Source: UBA3537 sp045561735
Lineage (GTDB): Bacteria; Bacteroidota; Bacteroidia; Flavobacteriales; Flavobacteriaceae
Direction of reading: 5' to 3'
NCBI GenBank assembly: GCA_045561735.1
Contig: JBJKXC010000004.1
Coordinates: forward strand, 1-58,783
Length of the DNA stretch: 58,783 nt
Made by a program: the position numbers and the translations under genes. How positions within the stretch are numbered: position 1 is the stretch's first letter; each line of letters opens with the position of its first letter. Positions 1-9,544 of this stretch are shown here, one piece after another. The notes beneath the pieces were generated by a model that was not told where the DNA came from, ran no database searches, and saw only the letters and a program-made list of their open reading frames with translations.

Positions 1-127
1 CAAATTTTATAGGCGATTATTCAAAACAAAATCTTAAAAAATAAATGTTAATAACAACAATAGCAAAAACAATAAGAAATCAAAATATTTTAGGCCTAAT
101 TTATTAAACCTTGACTCCTTTAAATTG

Positions 128-158
128 TTGATAAAATAGTCCAAAAAAGATATTTTTT
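128..158 (+). promoter_or_regulatory. Possible gyrA promoter
   Basis: A TTG at 128-130 is followed after 20 bases by TATTTTTT at 151-158, close to the Bacteroidota pattern (TTG, about 20 bases, TAnnTTTG) with the last base wrong. It lies 64 bases ahead of gyrA. The rest of 1-221 is AT-rich and shows no gene. Confidence 0.35.
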
Positions 159-221
159 TAAGTTTTTAAGTAGTCGAAAGTTTTATATTAGCTAATAGGT
201 AAAATTGCAATTAAATTATTT

Positions 222-2735
222 ATGATTGAAGGAGAAAAGTTAATTCCGATAAATATAGAGGATGAAATGAAATCAGCATATATCGACTATTCGATGTCTG
301 TGATTGTTTCTCGCGCTCTGCCAGACGTTCGAGACGGATTAAAACCCGTCCACCGCCGAGTGTTATATGGTATGCATGAATTGGGCGTAAAATCAAATAC
401 TGCTCATAAAAAATCGGCAAGGATTGTCGGTGAAGTTCTTGGAAAATATCATCCTCATGGAGATACATCCGTATATGATACCATGGTACGTATGGCTCAA
501 GAATGGAGTCTACGATATATGTTGGTTGATGGACAAGGTAATTTCGGCTCCATTGATGGAGACAGTCCTGCTGCGATGCGTTATACTGAGGCACGAATGC
601 GGAAGATCTCCGAAGATATGTTAGCAGATATAGATAAAGAAACTGTTGATCATAAATTAAACTTTGACGACACCCTAAAGGAACCAACTGTTTTACCCAC
701 GCGAATTCCCGGTCTTTTGGTAAATGGTGCTTCAGGGATCGCTGTAGGTATGGCAACCAATATGCCTCCACATAATCTTTCGGAAGTAGTTGATGGTATT
801 ATAGCATATATTGATGATAATTCCATTGAAATTGATGCGCTTATGCAACATGTTAAGGCCCCTGATTTTCCGACTGGAGGCATAATATATGGTTACGATG
901 GCGTAAAAGAAGCCTTTGAAACAGGCCGTGGTCGTATCGTAATGCGGGCCAAAGCTAATATAGAAGAAGTCAATGGTCGAGAATGTATCATTGTTAGCGA
1001 AATCCCTTATCAAGTCAATAAAGCAGACATGATTAAAAAAACTGCGGATCTTGTCAACGATAAAAAACTTGACGGCATTTCAACCATTCGTGATGAATCA
1101 GACCGCAACGGAATGCGTATTGTATACGTTTTGAAGCGAGATGCAATTCCTAATATTGTTCTAAATAAGCTTTTTAAATACACAGCTTTGCAATCATCTT
1201 TTAGCGTAAATAACATTGCCTTGGTCGATGGGCGTCCTGAAATGCTGAATCTGAAAGATATGATCCACCATTTTGTGGAACACCGTCACGAAGTGGTTGT
1301 TCGTAGGACAAAATATGAATTGCGCAAAGCGGAAGACCGCGCTCACATTTTAGAAGGTCTTATCATCGCTTCTGACAATATTGACGAAGTAATTAAAATC
1401 ATTCGAGGATCCTCTAATCCAGATGAAGCGCGTGAAAAATTAATCAAGCGTTTTGAACTTAGTGATATACAAGCCAAAGCAATTGTTGAAATGCGTTTGC
1501 GTCAGTTGACAGGACTAGAGCAGAATAAATTGCGATCTGAGTACGAAGCTTTGATGGAAACCATTGAGGATCTCAAGGAAATTTTAGTTAAAAAAGACCG
1601 TCGTATGCAAATCATTAAAGATGAATTGCTAGTAGTCAAGGATAAGTACGGAGATGAGCGTCGTTCTGTGATTGAATATGCTGGAGGCGATTTGTCCATC
1701 GAAGATATGATTCCAAATGAACAAGTGGTGATTACAATTTCTCATGCAGGCTATATCAAGAGAACCTCTTTGACAGAATATCGAACTCAAAACAGGGGTG
1801 GGGTTGGTCAAAAAGCTTCCACCACTAGAAATGAAGACTTTTTAGAACATTTATTTGTTGGAACAAATCACCAATACATGTTATTTTTCACTCAAAAAGG
1901 AAAATGTTTTTGGATGCGAGTTTACGAAATCCCAGAAGGTAGCAAAACTTCTAAGGGACGCGCTATTCAAAATTTAATTAATATAGAGCAAGATGACAAA
2001 GTAAAAGCATTCATTTGTACACAAAATTTGAAAGACGAAGAATATATCAATGCGCATTATGTCATTATGGCCACTAAAAAAGGACAGGTCAAGAAAACCT
2101 CTTTAGAGCAGTATTCTAGACCCCGCACCAATGGAATTAATGCAATTACTATTCGTGAAGGTGATGAATTGCTGGAGGCAAAACTCACTACTGGTGAGAG
2201 TCAAGTCATGTTGGCATTAAAATCTGGAAAAGCCATCCGATTTGAGGAAGCCAAAACACGCCCTATGGGTCGCGGTGCTTCAGGTGTTCGTGGAATAACG
2301 CTGGCTCATGAGAAAGATTCAGTTATTGGCATGATTTCTGTAAATGATATGGATAGTAATATTTTGGTGGTTTCTGAAAATGGCTTTGGCAAACGCTCAA
2401 GTTTACAAGACTACCGTATCACTAACAGAGGAGGAAAAGGGGTCAAAACTATCTCAATAACGGATAAGACAGGTATTTTGGTTTCTATTAAAAATGTAAC
2501 CGATGAAGATGATTTAATGATAATCAATAAATCTGGTATCGCGATAAGAATGGCTGTTGAAGATCTAAGAGTAATGGGACGTGCTACACAGGGTGTCAAG
2601 CTAATCAATTTAAAAGGCAGTGATTCCATTGCTGCGGTTGCTAAAGTTATGAAAGATGAGGATCAGGATAGTCATGAAAACGCTACCAAAACAAGCGCTT
2701 CAGATGATCAATCCCTAGATCAAAATATATCCTAA
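222..2735 (+). CDS. gyrA: DNA gyrase subunit A
   Basis: This is the breakage-reunion subunit of gyrase, which works with GyrB to introduce negative supercoils using ATP. At 837 aa it is of usual length. The N-terminal winged-helix region carries the quinolone-determining segment with HPHGDTSVYD at residues 78-87, and the catalytic tyrosine is Tyr121 in AMRYTEAR. The quinolone-contact residue equivalent to E. coli Ser83 is Thr82, which is normal in many wild-type bacteria. The C-terminal half has repeated beta-pinwheel blades, including a GyrA-box-like RGGKG motif at about residue 737. The acidic, Ser/Thr-rich tail is typical. A TPR gene follows after 43 bases and may be cotranscribed. Identification is secure. 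Confidence 0.98.
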   Translation: MIEGEKLIPINIEDEMKSAYIDYSMSVIVSRALPDVRDGLKPVHRRVLYGMHELGVKSNTAHKKSARIVGEVLGKYHPHGDTSVYDTMVRMAQEWSLRYMLVDGQGNFGSIDGDSPAAMRYTEARMRKISEDMLADIDKETVDHKLNFDDTLKEPTVLPTRIPGLLVNGASGIAVGMATNMPPHNLSEVVDGIIAYIDDNSIEIDALMQHVKAPDFPTGGIIYGYDGVKEAFETGRGRIVMRAKANIEEVNGRECIIVSEIPYQVNKADMIKKTADLVNDKKLDGISTIRDESDRNGMRIVYVLKRDAIPNIVLNKLFKYTALQSSFSVNNIALVDGRPEMLNLKDMIHHFVEHRHEVVVRRTKYELRKAEDRAHILEGLIIASDNIDEVIKIIRGSSNPDEAREKLIKRFELSDIQAKAIVEMRLRQLTGLEQNKLRSEYEALMETIEDLKEILVKKDRRMQIIKDELLVVKDKYGDERRSVIEYAGGDLSIEDMIPNEQVVITISHAGYIKRTSLTEYRTQNRGGVGQKASTTRNEDFLEHLFVGTNHQYMLFFTQKGKCFWMRVYEIPEGSKTSKGRAIQNLINIEQDDKVKAFICTQNLKDEEYINAHYVIMATKKGQVKKTSLEQYSRPRTNGINAITIREGDELLEAKLTTGESQVMLALKSGKAIRFEEAKTRPMGRGASGVRGITLAHEKDSVIGMISVNDMDSNILVVSENGFGKRSSLQDYRITNRGGKGVKTISITDKTGILVSIKNVTDEDDLMIINKSGIAIRMAVEDLRVMGRATQGVKLINLKGSDSIAAVAKVMKDEDQDSHENATKTSASDDQSLDQNIS

Positions 2736-2778
2736 AACAAGTCCAAAATCAAACAAACGGAGGATTAATAAAATCAAA

Positions 2779-4035
2779 ATGAGTATGAAAAAATATCTAA
2801 TTTTAGGGATTATAATTACGTTATTCGGGTCTTTATCAGCTCAAAAAAAAGAATTACGTAAAGCTGGGAATGAACTTGATAAAGGCGATTTTGAAAAAGC
2901 AACAATAGCTTTAAACGCTGCAGAAGTATTATCAGAATCCATGGATGATAAACAAAAAAGTGAATTTTATCTTTTAAAAAGTAAGCTTTATCTCAAAGAT
3001 GGTGCGGCTGGTCCACAAGAAACTGAAAAGGCAATCGAAGCATTTCAAAAAGTTTCTAACGATATCAGTGCTCAGTCCAAAGAAATACATTTGGTCAATC
3101 TTATCAATCATTTGCTAAACAAAGGCAGTGATTACGTTGAAAAAAGCGATTTTTCAACTGCAACAAATTACTTTTTTAATGCTTATCGTATTTCTAAAAA
3201 AGATACGATATACCTATACTACGCAGCTTCGTCTTCTGTAAATGCAAAAGAATATGATAAATCTTTAATTATGTATGAAGAGTTAAAGTCTTTAAATTTT
3301 ACGGGTATTGAAAAACAGTATTTTTCTGTCAATAAAATCACAAACATTGAAGAAGCTTTTGATAACAAATTATTGAGAGATGCTGCCATTCAGGCTAAGA
3401 CCCATTTTAATCCAACGGAAAAAAATACTATGTCCAGATATCCTGAGATTATTAAAAATATAGCTTTGATTTACAACCAAATGGGTGATACTGAGAAAGC
3501 TTTAGAGGCCATGAATGAAGCAAGAGCTGAAAACCCTGACGATTTGAATCTTATCTTGACTGAGGCCAACGTACATTATGCCATGGGGGACATTGATAAA
3601 TTCAAGAGTTTATTGGAATATGCTACTGAGCTGGATTCCGAGAACCCAGAATTACAGTACAATTTAGGAGTCATCGCATCAGAAGCTAATGATTTTGAAA
3701 ATGCCAAAAAATATTACACACGTGCTATTGAACTGAACCCAAAATATATAAATGCTTATATCAATCTAGCCGCTTTGATTTTAGGACAAGAAGAATCTAT
3801 TATTGACGAGATGAATAATTTGGGTACTTCGGCTGCTGATGACTTAAGGTATGATGAGCTTAGATTGAAGAGAAAGAAACTTTATTCCCAAGCGATTCCA
3901 TATTTGGAACGAGCGATTACCGTGGACTCCAATAACTTTCAAGCTGCAAAAACTCTTTCTAATATCTATTCTGCCACAGGTGATGATGTCAATGCAAAAA
4001 AATACAGAGAATTGGCTGAAAGCATAACACAATAA
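2779..4035 (+). CDS. Exported TPR-repeat protein
   Basis: This 418-aa protein has an N-terminal signal peptide (MKKYLILGIIITLFGSLSAQ; a second Met two codons in could be the real start). Several tetratricopeptide repeats follow, clearest at about residues 220-330 (for example DTEKALEAMNEARAENPDDL and DFENAKKYYTRAIELNPKYI) and again near the C-terminus. TPR proteins act as scaffolds for protein partners; no enzymatic motif is visible. It lies 43 bases downstream of gyrA on the same strand and ends at a good terminator. The exact role is unknown; periplasmic location is inferred from the signal peptide. Confidence 0.85.
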   Translation: MSMKKYLILGIIITLFGSLSAQKKELRKAGNELDKGDFEKATIALNAAEVLSESMDDKQKSEFYLLKSKLYLKDGAAGPQETEKAIEAFQKVSNDISAQSKEIHLVNLINHLLNKGSDYVEKSDFSTATNYFFNAYRISKKDTIYLYYAASSSVNAKEYDKSLIMYEELKSLNFTGIEKQYFSVNKITNIEEAFDNKLLRDAAIQAKTHFNPTEKNTMSRYPEIIKNIALIYNQMGDTEKALEAMNEARAENPDDLNLILTEANVHYAMGDIDKFKSLLEYATELDSENPELQYNLGVIASEANDFENAKKYYTRAIELNPKYINAYINLAALILGQEESIIDEMNNLGTSAADDLRYDELRLKRKKLYSQAIPYLERAITVDSNNFQAAKTLSNIYSATGDDVNAKKYRELAESITQ

Positions 4036-4052
4036 AAGTTTATTGTTATTTT

Positions 4053-4087
4053 AAAACTCGATGTATTTCATTGAGTTTTTTTGTTTT
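4053..4087 (+). terminator. Rho-independent terminator after the TPR gene
   Basis: An 11-bp stem (AAAACTCGATG at 4053-4063 with CATTGAGTTTT at 4069-4079, one G-U pair) encloses a 5-base loop and runs into a T-rich tract. It lies between convergent genes, so it may also serve the minus-strand C40 peptidase gene. Confidence 0.75.
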
Positions 4088-4119
4088 AATCCATTACTAG
4101 ATTCGTTGTTCTTGTTATT

Positions 4120-4866
4120 TTATATGCTTTTAATTACACTCAATTTATGGGTGTATGTGTGCTTATCTATATTGTAAATTCCCTTATGGTCCAACCGGTC
4201 GATGCGGACTTTACCATGGGCATGAATGATGTGGTTGTTTTCCAAGATAATTCCTACGTGTATGATAGTTCCATCTTTATTATCGAAAAAGGCGAGGTCA
4301 CCGGGACTGCTTTTCTCAATAAAACTTAAGGTGCGTCCTTGAGTAGATTGTTGAGAAGCATCTCGCTTGAGTTTATATCCATTGATTCGATACACCATTT
4401 GAGTAAATCCAGAACAATCGATACCAAAAGGTGTTTTACCACCCCAAAGATAGGGGGTGTTTAAGTACATTAATGAGGTTTTTATAAGTTGCTGTTTATT
4501 TTTTTTTCCAATCAATTTTTCTCCTTCAAATTTGTGATTAAGTAGGGAGGTAGCATTTAAAATACTACCCAAAACAATGGGTTGCAGTTTTTTATTTGAG
4601 TCTGTGATTGAATTAACTAAATCAGCACAAAATATTTCATCTTGATATTTAAAATGCGAGTAATCGGATTTTTCAATGCATTGAAACTGCTTGTTGTCAA
4701 TCCAACCTTCATATTTATCGAAGCTCAATCGAATCTTACTCCATTTTTTGTGATATTCTATAACTTCGAAGCATTCTCCGTAGAGCAATTGAGAAGTCAA
4801 TTCACTGATGTCTGAGGGCTCCCTTCTTAGTCCCACAACACTATGGTTACATAGCCCGTATTGCAT
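4120..4866 (-). CDS. NlpC/P60 (C40) peptidase with SH3-like N-terminus
   Basis: This 248-aa cysteine peptidase probably cleaves gamma-D-Glu-L-Lys/mDAP bonds in muropeptides, like dipeptidyl-peptidase VI. Residues 1-65 resemble a bacterial SH3 domain. The NlpC/P60 domain spans about 125-245, with catalytic Cys151 in GIDCSGF, His203 in IIHVGI and a third polar residue in the HAHG region near 215-217. No signal peptide is visible, which fits cytoplasmic recycling of imported muropeptides. Its 3' neighbour on the map, the thiolase gene, lies only 3 bases upstream in transcription, so the two may be cotranscribed. Confidence 0.9.
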   Translation of the reverse strand: MQYGLCNHSVVGLRREPSDISELTSQLLYGECFEVIEYHKKWSKIRLSFDKYEGWIDNKQFQCIEKSDYSHFKYQDEIFCADLVNSITDSNKKLQPIVLGSILNATSLLNHKFEGEKLIGKKNKQQLIKTSLMYLNTPYLWGGKTPFGIDCSGFTQMVYRINGYKLKRDASQQSTQGRTLSFIEKSSPGDLAFFDNKDGTIIHVGIILENNHIIHAHGKVRIDRLDHKGIYNIDKHTYTHKLSVIKSI

Positions 4867-4869
4867 TAT

Positions 4870-6048
4870 TTAATTTCGTTTGAGAATAAGTGCTGAAGCA
4901 CCACCGCCACCATTGCATATGGTGGCAGCACCTAAAGTTCCATTATTTTGTTCTAAAACATTTATTAACGTGACCACAATTCTTGCTCCTGAGCAGCCTA
5001 AAGGATGGCCCAACGAAACTGCCCCACCATTTACATTCACTTTTGCAGCATCTAGGCCCAAAATTTTCATGTTGGCCAATCCAACCACAGAAAATGCTTC
5101 ATTGAATTCAAAATAATCAATATCGTCAATATGTATATTTCCTTTTTTTAATGCTTTAGGTAGTGCTTTTGCTGGCGCTACTGTAAACCATTCAGGCTCT
5201 CGAGCAGCATCAGCATAGCTTACAATTGTAGCTAGTGGTTTCAGTCCAAGGGCTCTGGCTTTTTTTAGACTCATCATGACCACTGCAGCGGCCCCATCGT
5301 TGATAGTGGAAGCATTGGCTGCGGTCACGGTGCCATCTTTTGTAAAAGTAGCTCTTAGAGTTGGTATTTTTTCAAGTTTTACCTTTGTATATTCTTCATC
5401 TTTAGAAATAATTATTGATTCACCTCTTCGCTGTTGTATTTCGACAGGGGTAACTTCATTATCAAATTTACCTAGATTCCAAGCCTCTGCAGCACGCATG
5501 TAAGATTCAATAGCAAAGGCATCTTGTGCTTCTCTTGTGAATCCATATTCTACAGCACAAGCATCAGCGTGTAAGCCCATTGCCTGCTGACTGTAAGCGT
5601 CTATAAGCCCGTCTTTTTGCATACCGTCTTCTAAGGTTATTGGACCAAATTTTTTAACATTTCTGGCATCGTAATAATGGGGAATAGAACTCATATTTTC
5701 CATGCCTCCTGCAATGATAATATCCGTGTCACCTAGGGCAATGCTTTGGGCCGCTTGCATAATGGCTTTCATCCCCGAAGCACAAACTTTATTAATGGTT
5801 GCGCAAGGCACTGTTTCTGGTATTCCAGCAAAAATAGCCGCTTGTCTAGCTGGCGCTTGACCTACGCCTGCTTGCACAACGTGACCCATCAATACCGCAT
5901 CGACCTTGTTAGGATCGAGGTTAATTTTTGCCATAGCGCCTTTAATGGCTACAGCTCCTAGTTTTGGAGCTGAAATAGTTCTTAAGCTACCCATAAAACT
6001 TCCAATGGGGGTACGGACTGCAGAAACAATAACGACGTCTTGACTCAT
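4870..6048 (-). CDS. Acetyl-CoA C-acyltransferase (thiolase)
   Basis: This 392-aa type II thiolase condenses two acetyl-CoA to acetoacetyl-CoA or cleaves 3-ketoacyl-CoA. The nucleophile is Cys89 in NKVCASGMKA, the HPLGCSGAR motif lies at about residues 347-355, and the second catalytic Cys is in CNGGGGAS near the C-terminus. Length and motifs match biosynthetic and degradative thiolases alike, so the physiological direction cannot be read from sequence. No beta-oxidation partners are adjacent. The gene starts a minus-strand pair with the C40 peptidase and diverges from the HD phosphodiesterase gene. Confidence 0.94.
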   Translation of the reverse strand: MSQDVVIVSAVRTPIGSFMGSLRTISAPKLGAVAIKGAMAKINLDPNKVDAVLMGHVVQAGVGQAPARQAAIFAGIPETVPCATINKVCASGMKAIMQAAQSIALGDTDIIIAGGMENMSSIPHYYDARNVKKFGPITLEDGMQKDGLIDAYSQQAMGLHADACAVEYGFTREAQDAFAIESYMRAAEAWNLGKFDNEVTPVEIQQRRGESIIISKDEEYTKVKLEKIPTLRATFTKDGTVTAANASTINDGAAAVVMMSLKKARALGLKPLATIVSYADAAREPEWFTVAPAKALPKALKKGNIHIDDIDYFEFNEAFSVVGLANMKILGLDAAKVNVNGGAVSLGHPLGCSGARIVVTLINVLEQNNGTLGAATICNGGGGASALILKRN

Positions 6049-6212
6049 AAATAAAGATTTAATTTAACTTCTCTAAAGTAATTAATTTTTAGGATATATG
6101 ATATGGTATTTTTAGCTTTTTATAGCAAAATGCGCTAATTTTATGAATTTAGACATTACTATTTTTATGTACTTTGTTTTAATTTTATATTGCAGTTAAT
6201 AATGTATTATTA

Positions 6213-8261
6213 ATGAATCAATTTTTAAATAAATTTTACAGGAATCACAGCGTTTTGTACAAGATTTTTCTTTTTGTTACATCAACCTTTTTAATTGTAT
6301 ACCTATTTCCTAAAAGTGGCACATTTAGATATAGTTTCGAAAACGGAAAACCGTGGCAATCTGAAAATTTATACGCCCCTTTTGATTTTGCAATTAAAAA
6401 ATCTAATGATGAGATTGAGAATGAGAAAATATTAATTTCAAAAGAAGCATCTGTCTTTTTTGAATTAGATACATTGCTTTTAAAACAGGTTAAATTAAAT
6501 CACAAGACAGCATTTGATAAAGGTTTTTTTGAAATGTCGGCCAGTCCATTGAAACAAAAAATGTTTGATGCTAGTATTTCTATTTTAGATGGGTTTTACA
6601 AAGTTGGTGTCCTTCCTGAGGAATACAATTTTAGTCCAAAAAAAATAATTTCGATTTTAATTGGCAATACCCAGACTAAAACTGTTGCTTACAATCAGTT
6701 TTTTCCACAAACCTATCTGAATGAATTTATTGATTCAAAATTGTTAGGCACTGAAGCTGAAAAATATATGACGATTTTTAAAAGTATTTTCTTTGACATT
6801 GTTGTTCCTAACACAGTTTACAATGAGGAGCTAACACAATCTGCATTAAATGAGCGTCTTAATCGAATTGCTCTGGTGCGTGGTCGTGTTGAAAAAGGGA
6901 CTTTGATTATTTCAAAAGGTGAGGTTGTTCAAGGAGATAAATTGGCTGTTTTAAAATCGCTGCAATCTGAATACGAATCGCAAGTATGGACAGAGGCGAA
7001 TTATGTTTGGATTTTAGCAGCCTATACTGTTTTAGTAGCCTTAGCCTTACTTATGTTATTTTTATTTTTGAGGAAGTACCGCTTTGAAATTTTTTCAAAT
7101 AATACCAAGGTAACTTTTATATTCTTTAATATTTTGTTGATGGTTTTATTAACCACTATTGTCATTAATTTTAATTCGAGCTATATTTATGTGGTTCCCC
7201 TTTGTATTTTACCACTCATTTTAAAAGCTTTTTTTGATGCTCGATTGGGGCTTTTTACTCACGTTATAACGGTTTTACTCTTGGGGTTCGTTGTTACAAA
7301 CAACTATGAGTATATGTTTTTACAGATAATCGCTGGAATTGTTACGATTTTGACTGTATCCGAGCTCTACAAAAGAGCCAATTTATTTATTTCAGTTGGC
7401 CAGATTACCCTTATTTATATTATTTCTTATTTTGCTTTCTATGTCATACACGAAGGTAATGTTGATGGCCTTAAATGGGAAAATTTTTTACTCTTTGTAC
7501 TTTGTGGTTTGGCTACTCTTTTTGTTCAACCCCTCATTTATGCATATGAAAAACTTTTTGGTTTAGTTTCTGATGTTTCTCTGTTGGAACTTTCAGACAC
7601 CAATACGACTCTATTAAAGGAGTTGTCAGAAAAAGCGCCTGGTACTTTTCATCATTCCCTAAATGTAGCAAATTTATCAGAGGCTTGTGCTAATGAAATT
7701 GGGGCCAATGCTTTGTTGATTCGTGTTGGTGCTCTATATCATGACATCGGTAAGATGGCAAACCCTACTTATTTTACTGAAAACCAATCTACTGGAACTA
7801 ACCCGCACGAAGAATTATCACCAAAAGAAAGTGCCGAAATTATAATAAACCATGTAATTAATGGCATTGAAATCGCAAATAAAAATAAATTACCAGACCG
7901 AGTGGTAGAGTTTATCAGAACCCACCACGGTACAAGTACGGTACGTTATTTTTTTAACAAACAAATGGAATTAAATTCAGAATTTGACTCCTCAGATTTC
8001 AAATACAATGGTCCCAAGCCATTTAGTAAAGAAACAGCAGTTTTGATGATGTGCGATAGTGTGGAGGCCGCTTCTAAGAGTTTAAAAAACCCAACATCTA
8101 CAAAAATTAATTCATTTGTAGATGCGATTATAGGCATTCAAATGGATGCCAATCAATTTTTAAATGCCAACATTACCTTAAAAGAAATTGAATCCATAAA
8201 AAAAGTTTTAAAGCACAAGTTAGCAAACATGTATCACCTTCGTATTGAATATCCTGAATGA
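6213..8261 (+). CDS. PgpH-like HD-domain phosphodiesterase, 7TM
   Basis: This 682-aa membrane protein has the architecture of the 7TMR-HDED family: an N-terminal TM helix, an extracytoplasmic region to about residue 260, a block of seven hydrophobic helices (about 268-455) and a cytoplasmic HD domain (about 480-670). The HD metal-binding pattern is intact: FHHSL, ALYHDIGK, a later NPHEE, THHGTS and a distal MMCDS. Characterised members such as Listeria PgpH hydrolyse c-di-AMP to pApA, so the most likely role is control of c-di-AMP. Substrate is inferred from family. The gene is probably monocistronic; the tRNA array follows with its own promoter. Confidence 0.9.
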   Translation: MNQFLNKFYRNHSVLYKIFLFVTSTFLIVYLFPKSGTFRYSFENGKPWQSENLYAPFDFAIKKSNDEIENEKILISKEASVFFELDTLLLKQVKLNHKTAFDKGFFEMSASPLKQKMFDASISILDGFYKVGVLPEEYNFSPKKIISILIGNTQTKTVAYNQFFPQTYLNEFIDSKLLGTEAEKYMTIFKSIFFDIVVPNTVYNEELTQSALNERLNRIALVRGRVEKGTLIISKGEVVQGDKLAVLKSLQSEYESQVWTEANYVWILAAYTVLVALALLMLFLFLRKYRFEIFSNNTKVTFIFFNILLMVLLTTIVINFNSSYIYVVPLCILPLILKAFFDARLGLFTHVITVLLLGFVVTNNYEYMFLQIIAGIVTILTVSELYKRANLFISVGQITLIYIISYFAFYVIHEGNVDGLKWENFLLFVLCGLATLFVQPLIYAYEKLFGLVSDVSLLELSDTNTTLLKELSEKAPGTFHHSLNVANLSEACANEIGANALLIRVGALYHDIGKMANPTYFTENQSTGTNPHEELSPKESAEIIINHVINGIEIANKNKLPDRVVEFIRTHHGTSTVRYFFNKQMELNSEFDSSDFKYNGPKPFSKETAVLMMCDSVEAASKSLKNPTSTKINSFVDAIIGIQMDANQFLNANITLKEIESIKKVLKHKLANMYHLRIEYPE

Positions 8262-8295
8262 AGATGTTTTTGGAATTAAAAAATTAAATAAATTG

Positions 8296-8327
8296 TTTGC
8301 GTTCTTCCCAATGAAAAGGTACATTTG
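8296..8327 (+). promoter_or_regulatory. Promoter of the tRNA array
   Basis: TTTG at 8296-8299, exactly 20 bases, then TACATTTG at 8320-8327. This is a full match to the Bacteroidota promoter consensus (TTTG, 19-21 bases, TAnnTTTG). Transcription would begin near 8334, about 30 bases before tRNA-Ser. Confidence 0.8.
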
Positions 8328-8363
8328 CATCCGCAATTTTATTGCATAAGTTCATTAAAAAAT

Positions 8364-8447
8364 GGAGAGGTGCCAGAGTGGTAATGGAGCAGATTGCTAA
8401 TCTGTCAACGCGCAAGTGTTGCCCGGGTTCGAATCCCGGTCTCTCCG
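8364..8447 (+). tRNA. tRNA-Ser (GCU anticodon)
   Basis: The acceptor stem GGAGAGG pairs with TCTCTCC (one G-U). The anticodon loop is TTGCTAA, giving GCU, which reads AGC/AGU. A long variable arm (about 8406-8423) is present as expected for tRNA-Ser, and the T arm is CCGGG-TTCGAAT-CCCGG. CCA is not encoded. It is the first gene of the array. Confidence 0.95.
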
Positions 8448-8466
8448 CAGCTAATAATCAACAACA

Positions 8467-8541
8467 CGGGGTGTAGCGTAGCCCGGTTATCGCGCCGCGT
8501 TTGGGACGCGGAGGTCGCAGGTTCGAATCCTGCCACCCCGA
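8467..8541 (+). tRNA. tRNA-Pro (UGG anticodon), copy 1
   Basis: The acceptor stem CGGGGTG pairs with CACCCCG. The anticodon stem-loop is CCGCG-TTTGGGA-CGCGG, giving UGG (proline). The T arm is GCAGG-TTCGAAT-CCTGC. CCA is not encoded. The 75-base gene is identical to the copy 103 bases downstream. Confidence 0.96.
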
Positions 8542-8569
8542 CTGTAGTTGTTTTTAGGATAACCAAATT

Positions 8570-8644
8570 CGGGGTGTAGCGTAGCCCGGTTATCGCGCCG
8601 CGTTTGGGACGCGGAGGTCGCAGGTTCGAATCCTGCCACCCCGA
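8570..8644 (+). tRNA. tRNA-Pro (UGG anticodon), copy 2
   Basis: This is an exact duplicate of the tRNA-Pro at 8467-8541. Identity ends within a few bases outside the mature tRNA on both sides, so the 28-base spacer is not part of the repeat. It probably gives extra gene dosage. Confidence 0.96.
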
Positions 8645-8667
8645 CTTCAAGACTACGTCTTTATAAT

Positions 8668-8741
<74 letters not shown>

Positions 8742-8743
8742 CA

Positions 8744-8780
8744 AATAACCTTCTGGTTTTCCAGAGGGTTATTTTGTTTT
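8744..8780 (+). terminator. Terminator of the tRNA array
   Basis: AATAACC-TTCTGG pairs with CCAGA-GGGTTATT around a TTTT loop and is followed by TTGTTTT. It starts 2 bases after tRNA-Arg, as expected for the end of the tRNA transcript. Confidence 0.8.
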
Positions 8781-8881
8781 GGAAAACCTCTGTACTTTAC
8801 TAAAATGGCCAATTTTATTAAAACTTTGTACATAGTTAGAATGTATTTTGGTAACTTTACATTAAATCAAAAAAATAATCC

Positions 8882-9334
8882 ATGAATAAGTTACTTTTTT
8901 TTACCTTTTTATTTACTTTTTATACTTGTGGTGGAGGAGATTCTGAAAATTCATACAACAATAATAACAACAACAACAATAATAATATTGACGATCCTAT
9001 AATAGGAACATGGGTTTTGGTAAATGAAGAAATTATTGGAGGAGATTGGAGTGGTTCCTGCAGAGGATGTTTTATGGAAAATGATGCTGGATCGCCTGAT
9101 ACATTTATTTTTACTATTTCTGATGTTACAAAAAACGTATGGGAGTGTTTCCCTGATAATGGCAGCTTATGCTCAGATTTAAACACCTTTGGTCCTGTAG
9201 GTTGGGTAAACAAAGGTTCTGACATTTATGAGTTTGATGGAGAACAATTGCAGGTAACCTTTATTGGAGATAACCAAATGCAAACTCCTTTTGAAGACGG
9301 AAATATTACTCAGACTTGGAGTCTAATGGAATAA
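8882..9334 (+). CDS. Small lipoprotein with poly-Asn linker, lipocalin-like
   Basis: This is a 150-aa predicted lipoprotein. The signal MNKLLFFTFLFTFYTC ends in a lipobox-like sequence with Cys16, followed by GGGDSE. An asparagine run (about residues 26-35, encoded by AAY repeats) links it to a domain starting DPIIGTWVLVNEE, which resembles lipocalin-like (DUF4488/DUF5004-type) domains of Bacteroidota. Four cysteines in the domain (CRGC, CFPD, LCSD) could form disulfides. No function is recognised. It stands alone between the tRNA array and the DUF1800 gene. Confidence 0.75.
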   Translation: MNKLLFFTFLFTFYTCGGGDSENSYNNNNNNNNNNIDDPIIGTWVLVNEEIIGGDWSGSCRGCFMENDAGSPDTFIFTISDVTKNVWECFPDNGSLCSDLNTFGPVGWVNKGSDIYEFDGEQLQVTFIGDNQMQTPFEDGNITQTWSLME

Positions 9335-9359
9335 ATTATTATTTTTCAGCTTATTATAA

Positions 9360-9399
9360 AGTAGCCTTTTGATATTCAGAAGGTTATTTTATTTTTAGA
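9360..9399 (+). terminator. Probable terminator after the small lipoprotein gene
   Basis: GTAGCCTTTTGA pairs imperfectly (G-U pairs) with TCAGAAGGTTAT across a short loop and is followed by a T-rich run. It resembles the tRNA-array terminator. The remainder of 9400-9544 is AT-rich with no visible gene. Confidence 0.55.
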
Positions 9400-9544
9400 C
9401 GTTTCCTTATGATTAGAATTCAAATTGCACACTGCTTTATAATCATTTCTTTTTTATTTAATTTTTTTAAGATAATATTAATCATGTGTTTAATTTTAAA
9501 ATTGTTAATTTTACTATATATTTTAAAATAATGAATTCAAACAT

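Noticed and set aside
220..771. 183-codon open frame on the minus strand opposite gyrA
   Set aside because: It lies wholly within the conserved N-terminal coding region of gyrA and shows no family motif; it is a shadow frame.
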